A program made the translations under genes and the position numbers. A stretch of DNA of 64,000 nucleotides from the NCBI GenBank assembly GCA_023653785.1, contig JAMKCH010079247.1, positions 62,001 to 126,000 of the forward strand. Direction: 5' to 3'. The notes beneath the pieces were generated by a model. It did no database searches. It was not told the DNA's origin and worked only from the letters and a program-made list of their open reading frames with translations. This DNA comes from Ophioderma brevispina. Lineage: Eukaryota; Echinodermata; Ophiuroidea; Amphilepidida; Ophiodermatidae. Positions 10,787-23,430 of this stretch are shown here, piece after piece. Within the stretch, counting starts at the first letter, position 1. The number at the start of each line of letters is the position of its first letter.

Positions 10787-11593
10787 TTGCCATTTGGTCT
10801 AATCCCATTTGGTCTAATAGCCATTTGGTCTAACTGCAATTGGTCTAAACCCATATTGTCTAATACCAATTTGTCTAATAACCATTAAGTCTAACATCCA
10901 ATTTATCTAACAACCAAAATGTCTAATAGCCATTTGGTCTAATGCCCATCTAGTCTAATGCCCATTTCGTCTACTACCATTTAGTCTAATAACCACAAAC
11001 ACCATTTGGTCTAATTCCCATTTGGTCTAATATCCATCTTGTCTAATATTCATTTTGTCTAATATCCATTTGGTCTAATACCCAATTGGTCCAATACCCA
11101 ATTGGTCTATTATCAATTTGGTCTAATATCCATTTGGTCTAATATCCATTTGGTCTAATGTCCACCTGGTTCAATATCTATTTGGTCTAATACCCATTTG
11201 GACCAGATTGACATTAGACCAAATGGATATTAGACCAAATGGATATTAGACCAAATGGGTATTGGACCAAATAGGTATTAGACCAAATGGGTATCAGACC
11301 AAATGGGTATTAGACCAAATGGGTATTAGACCAGATGGATATTAGACCAGATGGATATTAGACCAAATGAATATTAGACCAGATGGGTATTAGACCAATT
11401 GGCATTAGACCAAATCGGTTATAGACGATATGGATATTAGACGATATGAGATTAAGACCAGATGAATATGAGACTACATGGCTATTAGACTAAATGGTTA
11501 TTAGCCTAAATGGTTATTAGACTAAATGGTATTAGACCAATTGGGGTTAGCCGAAATGGCCATTAGACCAAGTGGGATTAGACCAAATGGCAA
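10787..11593. mobile_element. Fold-back element: two inverted minisatellite arrays
   Basis: From 10787 to about 11201 a roughly 16-17-base unit of the form CATTTGGTCTAATA(C/T)C is repeated some 25 times. From about 11202 to 11593 the reverse complement (GACCAAATGGGTATTA) is repeated about as often. The two outer ends match as inverted repeats (TTGCCATTTGGTCTAATCCC against its complement). The arms are about 400 bases with almost no spacer, so the strand can fold into one long hairpin. Fold-back transposons (Drosophila FB, sea-urchin TU) have long inverted repeats made of short tandem units, which is the same architecture. No coding sequence is present. Confidence 0.75.
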
Positions 11594-12786
11594 GTCACCA
11601 CGGCAGCTACACCTTGTCTACCGCGGCAACTACTGCACAGTACACACTGTCAAGTTGCGATGCAGTAGTAGCGGCAAGATAGGGCGTGCAAAGTTACAGT
11701 ATAGGTTCTTACAGCAACGGGTTCGACTTTATCGGTACCTACCCCAACCCAATGGCTACCCTGGAGTTGCCCACTATCGTGTGAGAGGTGATATTTTGTG
11801 GACAGTACCAGAGTAGACATGCATCTACCACGTAGCTATACCCCGCAGTTTAGACAGACGCCATTTTGATAGCCGGAAAAAAATTGAGAAGCGCTATCAT
11901 TTGTCTCGGTTTAGCGTTTTTTTTTTGATCAATTTTTAGGAAATCAAATCATTACAAATTTGCATCGGGCATCACAACCCCCAAACAAAATAACATTTAA
12001 TACAAAATGCAAATATATGCAATAAAATATCCAAACAACAAAAATTGGCCCATGAGAAATACCGCGCGCGCGGAGAGCTGGTGTAACCATATAGCTACTC
12101 TCAACGGGTGCAGACAGCGCCATGTGTGTACACTCCGTCTATGTGGCCAAAAAATACATGGAATCCTGGCCAGCGAGTGTACGTCTGGTGGGGAGGTAAA
12201 TCAGTTTTGGTCTACTCAGTGTTGGTTAGCGGGGTGTTTGTGGTACCTTGAAGAAAGAATTCGGCAGTGGTTGTACATTTGAAATAGTAAAATAATAAAC
12301 CAGTTTTTATATAGTGCTTAATCACCCGTAAACACTAGAAGTGCGGTGAAAGGATTCGTCGCCTTCACGAAATGTCACAATACATTTCGACCTTCATTTA
12401 GGTGGATGCTCAAAAGACATGCCTTACAAGCGGACAATCCTATAGCAGTAGATTGTATTCTTAAAAACATTCTGTGAAAAGTAAGCCAATTCCATTGGTT
12501 GATGCCCGGGTTTAATTGTTTAATTGAACCCAGGTAGTACCGCGGCATATTGAAGTTATTATTTTTAGGTTGAAGCGCTTGCGTCATACCGCGTTTTGCT
12601 ACTTTGGCGCCTGTTGCCTGCATACGTTACGTATGATGTTGCGTCTTCAACGCGGTTGCTTCGATTGTGTCACGGGGGGGTAAAAGCCCTTTAGTGTTCT
12701 TTTAAGCCGTTAATAAAGCATCGCGAAATTAGGTTAAAGATGACCTCCTTAACTGATTTAAAGGGTTTAAGAATGAGAATAGGTAT
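11594..12786. other. Intronic stretch without recognised element
   Basis: Contains A/T runs near 11876-11930 and a C/G-rich patch at 12060-12075. Short open frames (e.g. 12007-12282) have no recognisable content. Confidence 0.5.
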
Positions 12787-12943
12787 GATTTGGGAACCGG
12801 TACTCTCTTACGACGAATTGAAAACCGGCGACACCCTTATTTTGCGGGGAAGAACTTGGCCTCCGCCCTCGTTTTCAGACACTTACAAATACTTGATATC
12901 GATTGGGTTCAAATGTCGTAAAGAGAGTACCGGTTTCCAAAAT
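12787..12943. mobile_element. Short inverted-repeat unit, possible MITE
   Basis: The segments 12787-12815 and 12915-12943 are inverted copies of each other: GGAACCGGTACTCTCTTACG against CGTAAAGAGAGTACCGGTTT, with one or two indels. A 73-residue open frame (12740-12961) overlaps it, but that frame spans both arms and is probably not a gene. Confidence 0.5.
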
Positions 12944-12974
12944 CATGCCTTTATTCTCTAAATATTGCCCATAG

Positions 12975-13133
12975 CAGCTCCCCAGATTTTGCTTGGGTCG
13001 ATGAGGCAATGAGATTCAGTATCTTGCCCAGGGACACAAAACGTTGACCACGTGGGGCTCGAACTTTCAATTTAATGGTCTAATGATCACAGTCCTGCAC
13101 TTGTCCACTAGACCACACATGCTCTCAAAAGTC
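12975..13133 (-). mobile_element. tRNA-derived SINE (copy 1)
   Basis: On the minus strand the sequence begins GAGCATGTGTGGTCTAGTGG, an RNA polymerase III A box, followed about 50 bases later by a B box (GTTCGAGCCCC). Downstream comes GTGTCCCTGGGCAAGATACT, which is shared with the copy at 62370-62520. The tRNA-like head plus common body defines a SINE. Further copies lie at 39345-39441 and 62370-62520. Confidence 0.78.
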
Positions 13134-13524
13134 ACTGCAAACTTAATAAGGGTTTTATAGATAAATTAACTAACTACCCATGTCATTAAGTGGTAAACGT
13201 GCCAGAGAGTGAAGGAAGGGTGGATTGTAAAAGAGTGATCCATTCTAGTGGTTAGAGAGAATGGCTTGTCTATTTCATCCTTTTATACATTACGAAATGA
13301 TCAACAGTGCATGTGTGTGCTCAACAAACAAGCACTTGAGACACCCCCCTTATGCCCACAATAAAAATTTTGGTGTGCCCATGCCTAGTAGCGGTCCCAC
13401 GCTCGCATCGGATTCCACGCTAGCATCGGTATGTGATCTTTTTTGTGTCTCAGTCGGGACACCATGGTTGAATTATTTATTGGGATATTTATACATAAAT
13501 TTTTCACCATTATCACCTACTTAT
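13134..13524. other. Intronic stretch, nothing recognised
   Basis: No convincing coding, RNA or repeat signal. An open stretch at 13261-13536 has unremarkable composition and no motif. Confidence 0.5.
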
Positions 13525-15425
13525 TGGAGACAATAGATATCTATATAATATATTATATATAGATATATATATATGATATATATCGCTCCTGGGAGGATGT
13601 TTTTATAACTACGGTCATCAGTTTTGTGTGGATGAAGTTGATGATGCCGTTGTGCGATTTTTCAAGATTGGAATCTAGGGAGATGTTGACATAAGTATTA
13701 TGTATATCCATTCAAATGGTTGCCACGCGAGCCTCAGGGGACCGTTTTTTTTTTAGCGTCGCTCGTATTGCGGGTATTAAGTGGCTTCTTTTCCTGGCCC
13801 CAAGGTTTAGCTCCCCCCTTTGTAAGTCCAAAATTTGACCCCAGGGCATGGTGGGGACATGTCCCTGTCCTCGTTTCTGCTACCTTGCATGAATTATATT
13901 TTCTCTTTGCACTTGTTTATAGCCTCACGGTGCAACCAGGTCATCTGTGTTTCTCAGTGTATTTCAGCGCGTGCCGATGAATCTCTAATTCTTGAGATTT
14001 CGGGGGGGGGGGGGGTTGCCCTGCGTCTTGTGTGTCTGTCTCGTCTGTCTTGTCCTCCCTGTCCTTATCATATTCTACCTTTGGAAATCCAGGTTCTCGG
14101 CACGGGTTTACTTACTGTATCTAACATACCTACAAGTCGTCTTACTTTTGATGTTACAGAAAGAATACCTCTACCGGGCACTCCAAAGATGTTTTGAGTG
14201 TAAAGAGTTCCTTCAAAGACAAGGGACTAGAAAACCCTCATGAACTGTGTGTGAAGTGCTGTAAGTGTCAAGAGAAGGACCGTGTGATATATTTTTTTGT
14301 ACATAAGAGTGGTCAGATTGGAATTCCAGACGTATTTGGACAAATTAGATGTGCATATGGAGCAGGTTCGGAAACTTCCGTAAGAAACCTGTTTCTTCCG
14401 GAAGAATGGACAGAAACTGGAAAAAAGGAGTTTCTTCCAGTTTCTGCTGGAAGAAATGGAAGAAATGGAAGAAACTGGAAGAAATAAAGAAACGTATTAT
14501 GAACACACAAACTAAATTACACCATATTAATCTGCTTTGCACTTCAAAATCATCAAGGCTACTTTAGTTACCTTACAATATGTTTTTTTTTTCAAAATTA
14601 ATTTACAAGTTTATAGCATGTCAGTATAACCTGCAAAGTATCTAGTAAAGTGTTAACAATTTTATTTTGTCTTGATATCAGATTATACAGATGATAATGG
14701 TAAACCCCTGTTCAAAGTCTTTCCATGTGCATATTTATACTATCACAGTTGTAATTGGAGATCAAACAATAAAAAGCTGTTAATCTGTTGGCCAAATTTG
14801 TTAATTTTAAAAAACAAAATCATAAAAGTAGCAACCAGTATTGTTATTTTGTGTAATGCTTGTGGCGGAAGAACCTGGGTTAGCCGGAGGACTCTAACAT
14901 TATTTTTGTTTAAAGATTTGGCACAATGTTCAAGTCTTTCCCGAGGAGTCTATAATTGGTCTGCTGGTGTGAAAAGTGTCTAATCAGTTTATTCCAGTAA
15001 TTTTTTTATATTAGGCCTTGTGAATAAATGTAAGTTTCAAAAGGCAATGCATGGGGTAGGTAGGGGGTCCCTGAATGGTTATTCTTAAATTATTCACTAA
15101 TTTCATACGAAATATAAAACCCAAAAGTGTAAGTACCTTGGCTTTAAAAAAGAAAAAATTTAACCGACTTTTTAGTTTCTTCCGCAGTGAAAGAAACTGG
15201 GAAGAAACCTGTTTCTTCCAAGTGGGAAAAAACCGCGGTTTTTCCGCTCTGGAAGAAACTGGCTTCCGAACCCTGATATGGAGAGAAAGACCAAAGAAGA
15301 CTTTAAGGCCAGGCACACAGTTCCAGCTATGTCCAGGGCATCTCACTCGGGCTTGACCAGCGAAGGCTATCTTTTTTTTTTTTTTTTTTTTATACCACCA
15401 CTTATGTTCTACCAAGACCAATCCA
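13525..15425 (+). repeat. Near-tandem duplication, copy A (1.9 kb)
   Basis: Copy A starts in AT-repeat sequence and is followed by copy B in the same order and orientation. Shared landmarks include the 'GCGTCGCTCGTA(C/T)TGCGGG' block (13756 and 15617), 'TGTAAAGAGTTCCTTCAAAG' (14199 and 16064), an entire hAT insertion at the same site, and a closing 'CCAATCCAAGACCA' near 15419 and 17316. Near 14190-14290 a Cys/His cluster ('CVKCCKC') could be a DIRS gag zinc finger, so the unit may be the 5' part of the damaged DIRS element downstream. Confidence 0.8.
14363..15275. mobile_element. Non-autonomous hAT element with 8-bp target duplication
   Basis: The ends are CAGGTTCGGAA at the left and TTCCGAACCCTG at the right, the CAGGG...CCCTG form common in hAT transposons. 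Both sides carry the same eight bases, ATATGGAG (14355-14362 and 15276-15283), as hAT insertions do. The arms next to the ends are built of repeated TTTCTTCC / GGAAGAAA units. No transposase frame is seen. Confidence 0.88.
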
Positions 15426-17330
15426 AGACCATATAATAGGAGATATATTATATATATAGATTGGAGGCTGTTTTTATAACGACTGGTCATCAGTGGTGGA
15501 GAACGTGCTATCGCCTTGGAGATTTTTCAAGATTGGAATTCGGAAGATTGGGACATAATATTTTATGTATTATCCCTTCACATGGTTGGCCCGCGAGCTC
15601 AGGGCCGTTTTTTTCGCGTCGCTCGTACTGCGGGTATTAAAGTGGGCTTATTCCTGGCCCAGGTTTAGCGGCCCCCCTAGTAGTCACAAAATGACCGGCC
15701 GGCAGTTGGGAATGTCCCTGTCTAGTTTCGGCTCCCCTGCATAATTATATTTCTCTGTTTTGCCTTGTTATAGGCCTCACAGGTGCAACATGTCATTTGT
15801 GTTCTCACAGTATTCTTCCAGCTCGTGCCGATGCATCTCTAATCTTAAGATAAGATTTCGGGTTTTGGGGGTGGGGGGTGCCCCCTGCTCTGTGTCTGTC
15901 TTGTCTCGTCTTGTCTTTTTACTTGTCCTTATCCTATCTCTACCTTGGAAATCCAGGTTCTCGGCAGGGTCTTTACTTACTGTATCTTACATCAGCTACA
16001 AGTTCGTCTTACTTTTGATGTTACAGAAAGATATCCTTACGTGCCACTCAGAAGATGTTTGAGTGTAAAGAGTTCCTTCAAAGACCAAGACTAGAACCCT
16101 CATGAACTGTGTATGAAGTGCTTGTTTGTAATGTTCAAGAGAAGGACCGTGTTATATATACACTAAGAGTGGTCAGATGGAATTCAAGAACGTATTTGAG
16201 ACAAATTAGATATTAGATGTGATCATGGAGCAGGGTTCGGAAACTTCCGGAACGAAAAAGAAAGAAACCCATTTCTCGGAAAAAGAAAAGACGGAACGAA
16301 TGGAAGAAGAAAATGGAGGAAAAAAGGGTTCTTCCGTTTATTTCCGGAGAAACTGGACGAAATTGAAGAAACTGGAAGAATAAATGTGTGAAAGAAACGT
16401 ATTTGAACAACAAACTATTACACCATATTAATCTGCTTGCACTTCAAATCATCAGGCTACTTTAGTTACTTACATCTGTTGTTTTTTCAAAATTATTAAC
16501 TTTGATGCAAGTGTATAGCATGTCATAACCTGCAAGTATATAGTAAATTTGTTAAACAATTTTACTTTGTTGCTATCAGATTATACAGATGTAATGGTCC
16601 CATGTTCCAAGTCTTTCCATGTGCATATTTATATACACAGTGTAATTGTAGAGTGAAACATAAAAAGCTGTTTAAAATCTGTATGCCAATTTGTTAATTT
16701 TAACACCAAATCATTTAAAAAGTAGCCAACCAGGATTGTTCTTTTGTTGTAATGCTTAGTGGGGAGAAACCTGGGTTGGGGAGACTATAACATTATTTTT
16801 GTTTAAGATAGATTTTGAAAAATGTTCAAGTCTCTTAGAGGAGTATCTTACTGGTCTTGCTGGTGTGTGAAAAGTGTCTAATCAGTTCTTCCAGTAGAAT
16901 TTTTTTATAGTAGGCCTTGTGAATAAATGTAAGTTTAAAAATGCAATTGCATGGGGTAGGTAGGGGGTCCCTGACAATGGTTATTGTAAATAGTCAATAT
17001 GATTTAATTCACTGTATAATATAAAACCAAAAAAGTGTAAGTACTTGCTTTAAAAAAAAAATTTAAATGACTTTTTTAGTTTCTTCCGCTTCCAGTGGAA
17101 GAAAGAAAACTGGAAGAAAAACCCCTGTTTCTTCCAAGTGGAGAAAAAAAACCGCGTTTTTTCCGCCTGTGGAAGAAACTGGCGGACCCTGATAGGAGTA
17201 GATACGACAAGAAAAGAAGGAATTAAGGCCAAGGCCTAACAGTTACATCTCTGTCCGGGCATCTCCCTCCGGTCTTTGACAGCGAGGCTCTACCACACGA
17301 TTTACAAGACAATCCAAGACCAATCAAGAT
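15426..17330 (+). repeat. Near-tandem duplication, copy B, rich in single-base indels
   Basis: This stretch follows copy A landmark for landmark but differs by many one-base insertions and deletions, often in short runs of one base. The hAT insertion and its target duplication are present at the same place, so the duplication came after that insertion, or is artificial. The error pattern resembles uncorrected long reads or an unmerged allele. Confidence 0.75.
16231..17191. mobile_element. hAT element, second copy within duplication B
   Basis: Begins CAGGGTTCGGAAACTTCCGG and ends GGCGGACCCTG. The flanks (ATCATGGAG and ATAGGAG) are indel versions of the ATATGGAG duplication seen in copy A. It is the same insertion event, duplicated with its surroundings, not an independent jump. 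Confidence 0.8.
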
Positions 17331-20300
17331 CTAACCATAGATTATAGTTTCCAGGCGATACTAACTACCGTGGTTGCAGAGGCTACCTAAAAGTTATAGG
17401 CAAGTTCGTCCAGCCAGCACCATCTTCTATGAAGGTAAAAAGGCCCTATGATTATTGTGAATCTGAGGGAATTAAGTGATAGTTACGACTGGATGATCAA
17501 TACCTCCTTCCACTCTAGTAATTGAAAGATTATCAACGGTTGCAGATTGAGTAGTCCGACGGTGCGCCTCTCTACAAGTTGAAAGAAATCCAGCAATGGC
17601 CTATTCACGCTTTCTACACTGAGTAATCCTAGCGGCGACTCAGTGTATTCAAACCTTAAGAAGCTTTGTCCTAAGTCCGATGATGATTCTCAATACGTGG
17701 CAGTCAGGCTGACACATATCTATGTGGAATGATAGATAAACGCCTCATCCCACTGGCATCCTGGTGATGACTATGATTTTCTAGGTTGAGTTCAACAACC
17801 GTTGTTGGTAGCAGTTCAATAGAGTCATCGGCCATTGTTAAGACCTATGTATGTTGATTAGACGAAAATGGATTAACCGGTTACCGGTGGGTTACCGTAG
17901 ACCGGCGGCTTTCCTGGTGGCTCGATAGCGTGTGCTGATGCTGAGATAGAAGGAATAATGCAGTGTCATGATAATTCTAGAGTCTGTTCTAACAATTCTT
18001 GCCAACCATTCTTAACGTTACCGTGGGGTTTTAAAACTCGGTTCTATTACGGCAGGCACCGCCGATGTTACTGTTTATATACCGACGGGGCAGGTCATGA
18101 GTCTAGTTATCCAAGAAGCAGGGACTTTCTCTGCGATAGTGGAGTGAGATATTCTTTCAGGGAGTCCAGTCGTTAAAGTCCGCCAGGTTCGTCATGCCTA
18201 CTAAAAGATCGAAGGGCATTTCTGTCACCGTGGTTCTTCAGACATGCACAGTAAAATTTTACCGTTATCAGTTCGAGCCTACCGCTGGGCCGTCACCGTG
18301 GTTCTCCGGATGTAAAAAACATTCTTACCATTTCACTCGTGGGAACCAACCGTTCTTTACATCTAGTCAACATCGGGCCGTGGCTACAATCTTTAGACGT
18401 TCATTCTCCGTTTCTACCAGTAAAGTTCAAGCGTCGATCCGTAGTCGTGCTTCAGGATGTTTCCTCTTCTCCCGTACATCATCTTGTACCAAAAAGGTTA
18501 AGATTCCGTGTTCTGTTTCTTCTAGACGCCGCTAGACTTCCAGAGGTCGCCCAGTCCAGTACGGCCAAGTCTTCCATGATGCCACCATAAATGGCAATTA
18601 GGGGAAAGGAGGTTGGGTTTTAATTCCTACTGAACACAAGTCGTCTTCGCGAGAGATATTCAGTCATAGTAGTCGGCGTTCTCTGTACAGAGAAAGCTCT
18701 ATGGTTAAGTATTCTTCTCCACTCCGCTAGAGGGTCTCATTGAGTTTAGCAGAGAAGAGAAAAGACATCAAGATTCTCCTAGCCTAATATGAAAGTTTTT
18801 AGAGGAGTTCTTCGAAAGTTCTTCATGTCGGGGAATCCCAAAGTTCTTGATCGGAAGGATATTCTGGATCAATGACATAGTGATGACCCATATCATTATA
18901 CTAAAGATCCAGATCTGATTAGGTTGTTAGAAAGCAGTTTCTTCTCCAACGGAAACGGTCATCAGGGCAAACGATACATCGCCTCTATAGTGATCTTTAA
19001 CAAAGAGATCAGTTTAAGCTGTTCAGATTTTCAAAATCAAGACGTTTAGATGATGATTTCTTAAAGTATAGAGTAAGAAATCGTAAGATTGCCGGGTAAA
19101 GATATGTCTGCCTTCAGGATTATGAGCAGAAACTTAAAATGTTATTATGCGGATATCTTGTAGAAACAACCGATTCACTGTATCCGGAAAGTGGTTTCAT
19201 TCTTCTCATGACTCTTAGATTTCATACAACTATTGCAGACTACCTCGGGGACAGCTCCTCTCCCTATTGCAGTTCAAGCTGAGTTTCGAAACTACTCAAC
19301 CATTATTGGCTGATGCTACTCCATCAGCAAATCTAGTCGAAGCACTACCAGTTTAGAGCGCATGGTGAAAGTCGGGTAAAGATTCTGATTTGATCGAGGA
19401 TACCAAACTGTGAGAGATTTCCCAGATTTGTTTAGCGCCTTATTCTGATGTCGGCTTTCCTTGACGCAGTAACCTATTTTCCTAATGTGGTTGCCGCCTG
19501 GCTTGTCGGCTGTTTTGGTTCATCGAAGTTTGAAATACGATTCGACTATTCTTCCAAGATACAAGTCTCCAGTTTTTGCTTCAGCTGGTAAGCTTCAAAG
19601 AAGCAGATGTGAATAGCCTCTCATTCCTGTTTACTGCCAATCTAGACAGATTTGATGGGGTCAGCAATTCATTTGGAAAGTTTATTGACAAGGGACTCCC
19701 CTTCTAGATGGTGATTCCGATCTCTCTAAATGTGAGAAGATTTCAAGTTCTTCTCATTCCTTTGGTTTCACACTTTGCTGGGACTTACATGGAAGCGGAT
19801 GAGAAGACTTAGTTAGCCGAGACCATGCCCATCAGCTGAAGTTGAAGATGGTTCTATACGTATTTGGAAATAGCCCAGAGAGTAGATTCAGTGGAATGAG
19901 GGCAAAGCTGTGGTGATCTTCGACATTTGGTAAAGATTGCCCGTGATGGTTTAGAACATCGATTGTAGCCTTACTGTCTCATAAGTCATCTTTGAGTGGT
20001 TTGTTGGAAGGGCCCCTTTGGGAGCGTCTAAGAAGCTATTGAGAGTGTTCGTTTATGAGGATCTTCAAGTTCTGCGGAGCCTTGTTCCAAGATTGCTACC
20101 AATTAGTTGCTTCAGAAGACAGAATGCTGTTGACGCTTTGATCCTTTCAGCCAAGAGGTTCTCTGTATACTCCTGAGGACAAAGCTCTCTTTGGAGGTCA
20201 GTGGTATTCTAGATTAGCTTCTCAAGAAGAGGATCGTGTTTAGCCGTAGATTTAAGCTGTCAAGAAGTTTTACCACTAAGGAGTCGAAGGTTTCTCCAGA

Positions 20301-20556
20301 CTTAAACGTTATGATTATGGTACCGCAGAAGGGCGTCCACTTCTACTATACTCCTGCCAACAGAGGAAACAGAGGTTCCTTTCGGAAGTCGAGTTCGACT
20401 ATTAAGGCCAGCAGCCAATTCAGTATAGAGGTTTACAGTATAGAAGTTATTCTCATAACTCCAGACTTCAAACTTATTCCTACCTACTATGACACCAATG
20501 GGGGGGCGTCTAAAGCCTTACTCCGGGTGGCGGTCGATTAACTTGAATCACTGGGT

Positions 20557-21110
20557 TTGCGGAATTTCGAAGGTTACCCATTTAGAGTTTACCACTCGTC
20601 GCCGTTGAAACTCAGATTTTGTTCTATGCCAAGAGACTTCAAAGGCGCTATGATTCTTAGACACGAAAGTGAAGGAGTTTTTGGAAAAAGGAAAAACTTT
20701 TTCAATAATAAATGTTGGAAGGTTCTACTCTTTCTTCCTAGCTCCGAAGGAAACAGGAATTCTCGGACCAATATTCAATTTACGCCCTCTGTACAGATAT
20801 ATTCGTCCAAGACATTTCAGAATTGAAAACTCACCATCGCTGTTGTCTAGGAGTTGTATTAGGGCGGTTCGGCACAAACGTTAGACTTAAGGATTCTTAC
20901 ATCCATGTTCCAGTTTTTCCTAATCAAAGGTAGCTTCGCTTCCAATTCACAACCAGTACTTACAGTTTAGGAGTTCTGCATTCGGTTATTTAAACTGCTC
21001 CCCTTACCTTGACAGGATTAGAGTAGAAGCAGCGGCAGGAACTCTGAGAAGTGTTAGTCTATTTCGACGACTGCGTGATTGTAGCACCAAACAAGTCAAG
21101 TCTGATAAGA
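20557..21110 (+). pseudogene. DIRS reverse transcriptase fragment (second element)
   Basis: Motifs in order: 'GRFYSFFLAPKETG' near 20718, 'FNLRPLYRYIRPRHFRIE' at about 20776-20830, then in another frame 'VRLKDSYIHVPV' at about 20879-20915, and the catalytic 'VYFDDCVIVAP' with YFDD at 21060-21071. These are the usual DIRS blocks with single-base frame changes between them. The catalytic aspartates survive, but the protein cannot be read through. Confidence 0.8.
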
Positions 21111-21559
21111 TAGTTGTTGTGAAATGTTATAAGACGGTTGATCGAATGTGAATGAGTGGTTTCATGATAACAACTAAAGTATTTCAAAACCTATTCCGAG
21201 TCTAATGAAGCCGGAGTACACTTAGTTTCTGGAACAATCTTGGATGTAGAAATCCAACGCCTTTAAAAAAGAACAGAGTATTGAAACCTTCCCGAGTTGA
21301 AGCGGAGTGTTTTATAGGAGGAAAATATGGATCTGTAGAAAAGCCAAGCCTTTCCAACCGAACAGAGAATTTGCAGATTTTGATGCATCCTGCTCATTAT
21401 GACGAGAAGTTCATCTCCAGCTAATCTATGGCTCTGCCTACTTAGAATGATGCACAGCTGTATTATTTAGGGACCGTTCTACCCTCTGCAGTTGTGGTTG
21501 GACTTTTTCCAGCTACACCTTCGGAGTTACTACAGAGGACTAGTGTCAAGACCTATATC

Positions 21560-22020
21560 GCCAAGTCCTTTTGAATACAAAGATTGTGAAGTATTTTCGA
21601 TGGTTTTTTTTAGCAACTCTAGTTTCTTATGGGGGAAAGAAATTCCCAGAATTTCCACAAAAGTGTGTAATTACGACAGATAATTCGAAGACAGTTGGGG
21701 AGCATGCGATGGGTCCCACTAAGAGTAAGGACGTGTGGTCAAAGATAAAAAACGCCACACTAAAGTACTAGACTTAACTAGCGGATGTGTCTGTGTTATG
21801 CTTTAAGGCGATTCAAAGACAGACGGAAATCTGGTGAAATCGGGAATGAAATCCAGATAGCATTATTCCACCGTAGTGCCTACCAGAAAAACCACCAAGG
21901 AGGAACTAAGAGTATCCTCATGTGAACTATGATATCGCCTCATCACTTGTGCAGAATCATTCTATTACCCTGGAAGGCGGAATATCTCCCTGGAGTTATC
22001 AATATTTCGTAGACAGTCTT
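21560..22020 (+). pseudogene. DIRS RNase H fragment (second element)
   Basis: A stretch reading 'FPQKCVITTDNSKTVG' then 'KSKDVWS' (21651-21745) matches the start of a DIRS RNase H, where T-D-A-S is usual; here A is replaced by N. The rest is out of frame. Its place 0.5 kb after the YFDD box is as expected. Confidence 0.6.
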
Positions 22021-22439
22021 CCCAGGGAAAGTCAGCCAATTGATAGATTACTCGGAATCAATGTGGAGTGGCATGCGCAACAGCAGTATTGAAGAGGATT
22101 TTTCAAAGATTACACGCCATGGTCGATCTGTTTGAAGCATGAACAAAATGTTACCCAATCCCAAACATACTGAAAGTATAAAAAATGGGGCTGGCAGACG
22201 CGAAGTCCTGGGTGAGAGACTGTCTTTACAATAAGTTGGGTACATCTGATTGCAATTTGTACTGACAAACGTTCCGGCAATCAAAGTCTGCAGGATGCTG
22301 CTTATAGCCCCATTTTGGCCACGTACGGTTTAGGTTTTAAGGCTTGGTACAGTATCGGAGGACATCCAAGACGGATTTCCGCTAAGGCAAACCTCTGTAA
22401 ATGGAATATCGAAAGAGTGAACGGCTGTCAAAGCCTAAA

Positions 22440-23430
22440 ATCTCTATTACTTGACTATGGTGTGGCCTCAAGCTCGCCTTCAAAGAACGCACGGGTTTTT
22501 TTCAGTAAAGCTGCCTCAATGCACGGGCTAGAAAGAAGTCAACCCTCCATATCTACTATAAGTGACTTTCGACGCTTCAACGTCTGGTGAAAGAATTTTC
22601 TTGTCTAATTTGATCCGCATAAAGCTTCTTTGGTGACGTGGCTAACCTCCTGACTTAGCCTTCAAGACACCTACAACCATCAACTATTAAAACTACTTGT
22701 CCACCTTTCTACTGATCTGATATTTGCCGGATGTGATTAGAGAAAATAAGAGTCTCTCGGATCTCTTTAAAGGAATGAGAATAAACGTCCACCATTAGAT
22801 AATTCCTCCTCATGGGATTTTCCCTTATTTCTTCAGTATGTCGCTGGCGAGCCATTTGAACCGTTGGATAAGGCTTACAATTTTAGACTTAACAAGATAC
22901 TGTCATTCCTCCTTATGGCTCATTACCAGAAAGAGGTTTAGAATTCATGATAGCATTAAATCTCCTGACAAGAGTATAAATGGGATCTCTGATTCTCACA
23001 ATTTCACTCTACTTTCCTCGGCTGGCTATAGCCAACACAGACACTCGATTATGTACCTTGGCCTATATTTTCTTCCAGAAAGCTTCCTAGCGTTACTGGT
23101 GACCTGAGAATAAACTTTGTGTCCAGTCAGAGCTCTTAGACACTACTACCACATTGCTCTGCCTTGCTAAAGGAAATCTATGGCTTCCTCATTTCCTGAC
23201 CACCTTTACAACTAGCCTTACAACCTGCGGCAAAGCAAAACATTATTACGCTGGGATCCTTTCCTTCCTCGATCATCTCAGACGCTTTTTAAAGTGAAAG
23301 CCTCGTCACTGTCCGCTAACAATCGCCCCTTAAACGCCGCATGCTTATGAAATTTAAGTCGGGCAACATTTTGGGCTGTTCACTTCGGAGTTAACATTAT
23401 AGGCATATGGAGCAGGCAAGATGAGGACCC
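22440..23430 (+). pseudogene. Probable DIRS tyrosine recombinase remnant (second element)
   Basis: At 22484-22590 the frame 'FSKAASMHGLERSQPSIST' resembles the N-terminal helical domain that precedes the catalytic part of DIRS recombinases. Beyond it only short pieces can be read, such as a C-terminal-like fragment near 23365-23400. The call depends mainly on position after RNase H. Confidence 0.4.

Noticed and set aside
12740..12961. 73-codon open frame starting 'MTSLTDLKGLRMR'
   Set aside because: It spans both arms of an inverted repeat (12787-12943), which gives protein-like order without coding. No homologue or splice context is recognised.
13055..13133. Functional tRNA gene
   Set aside because: A and B boxes are present but the cloverleaf is not complete and the sequence continues into a SINE body shared with another locus.
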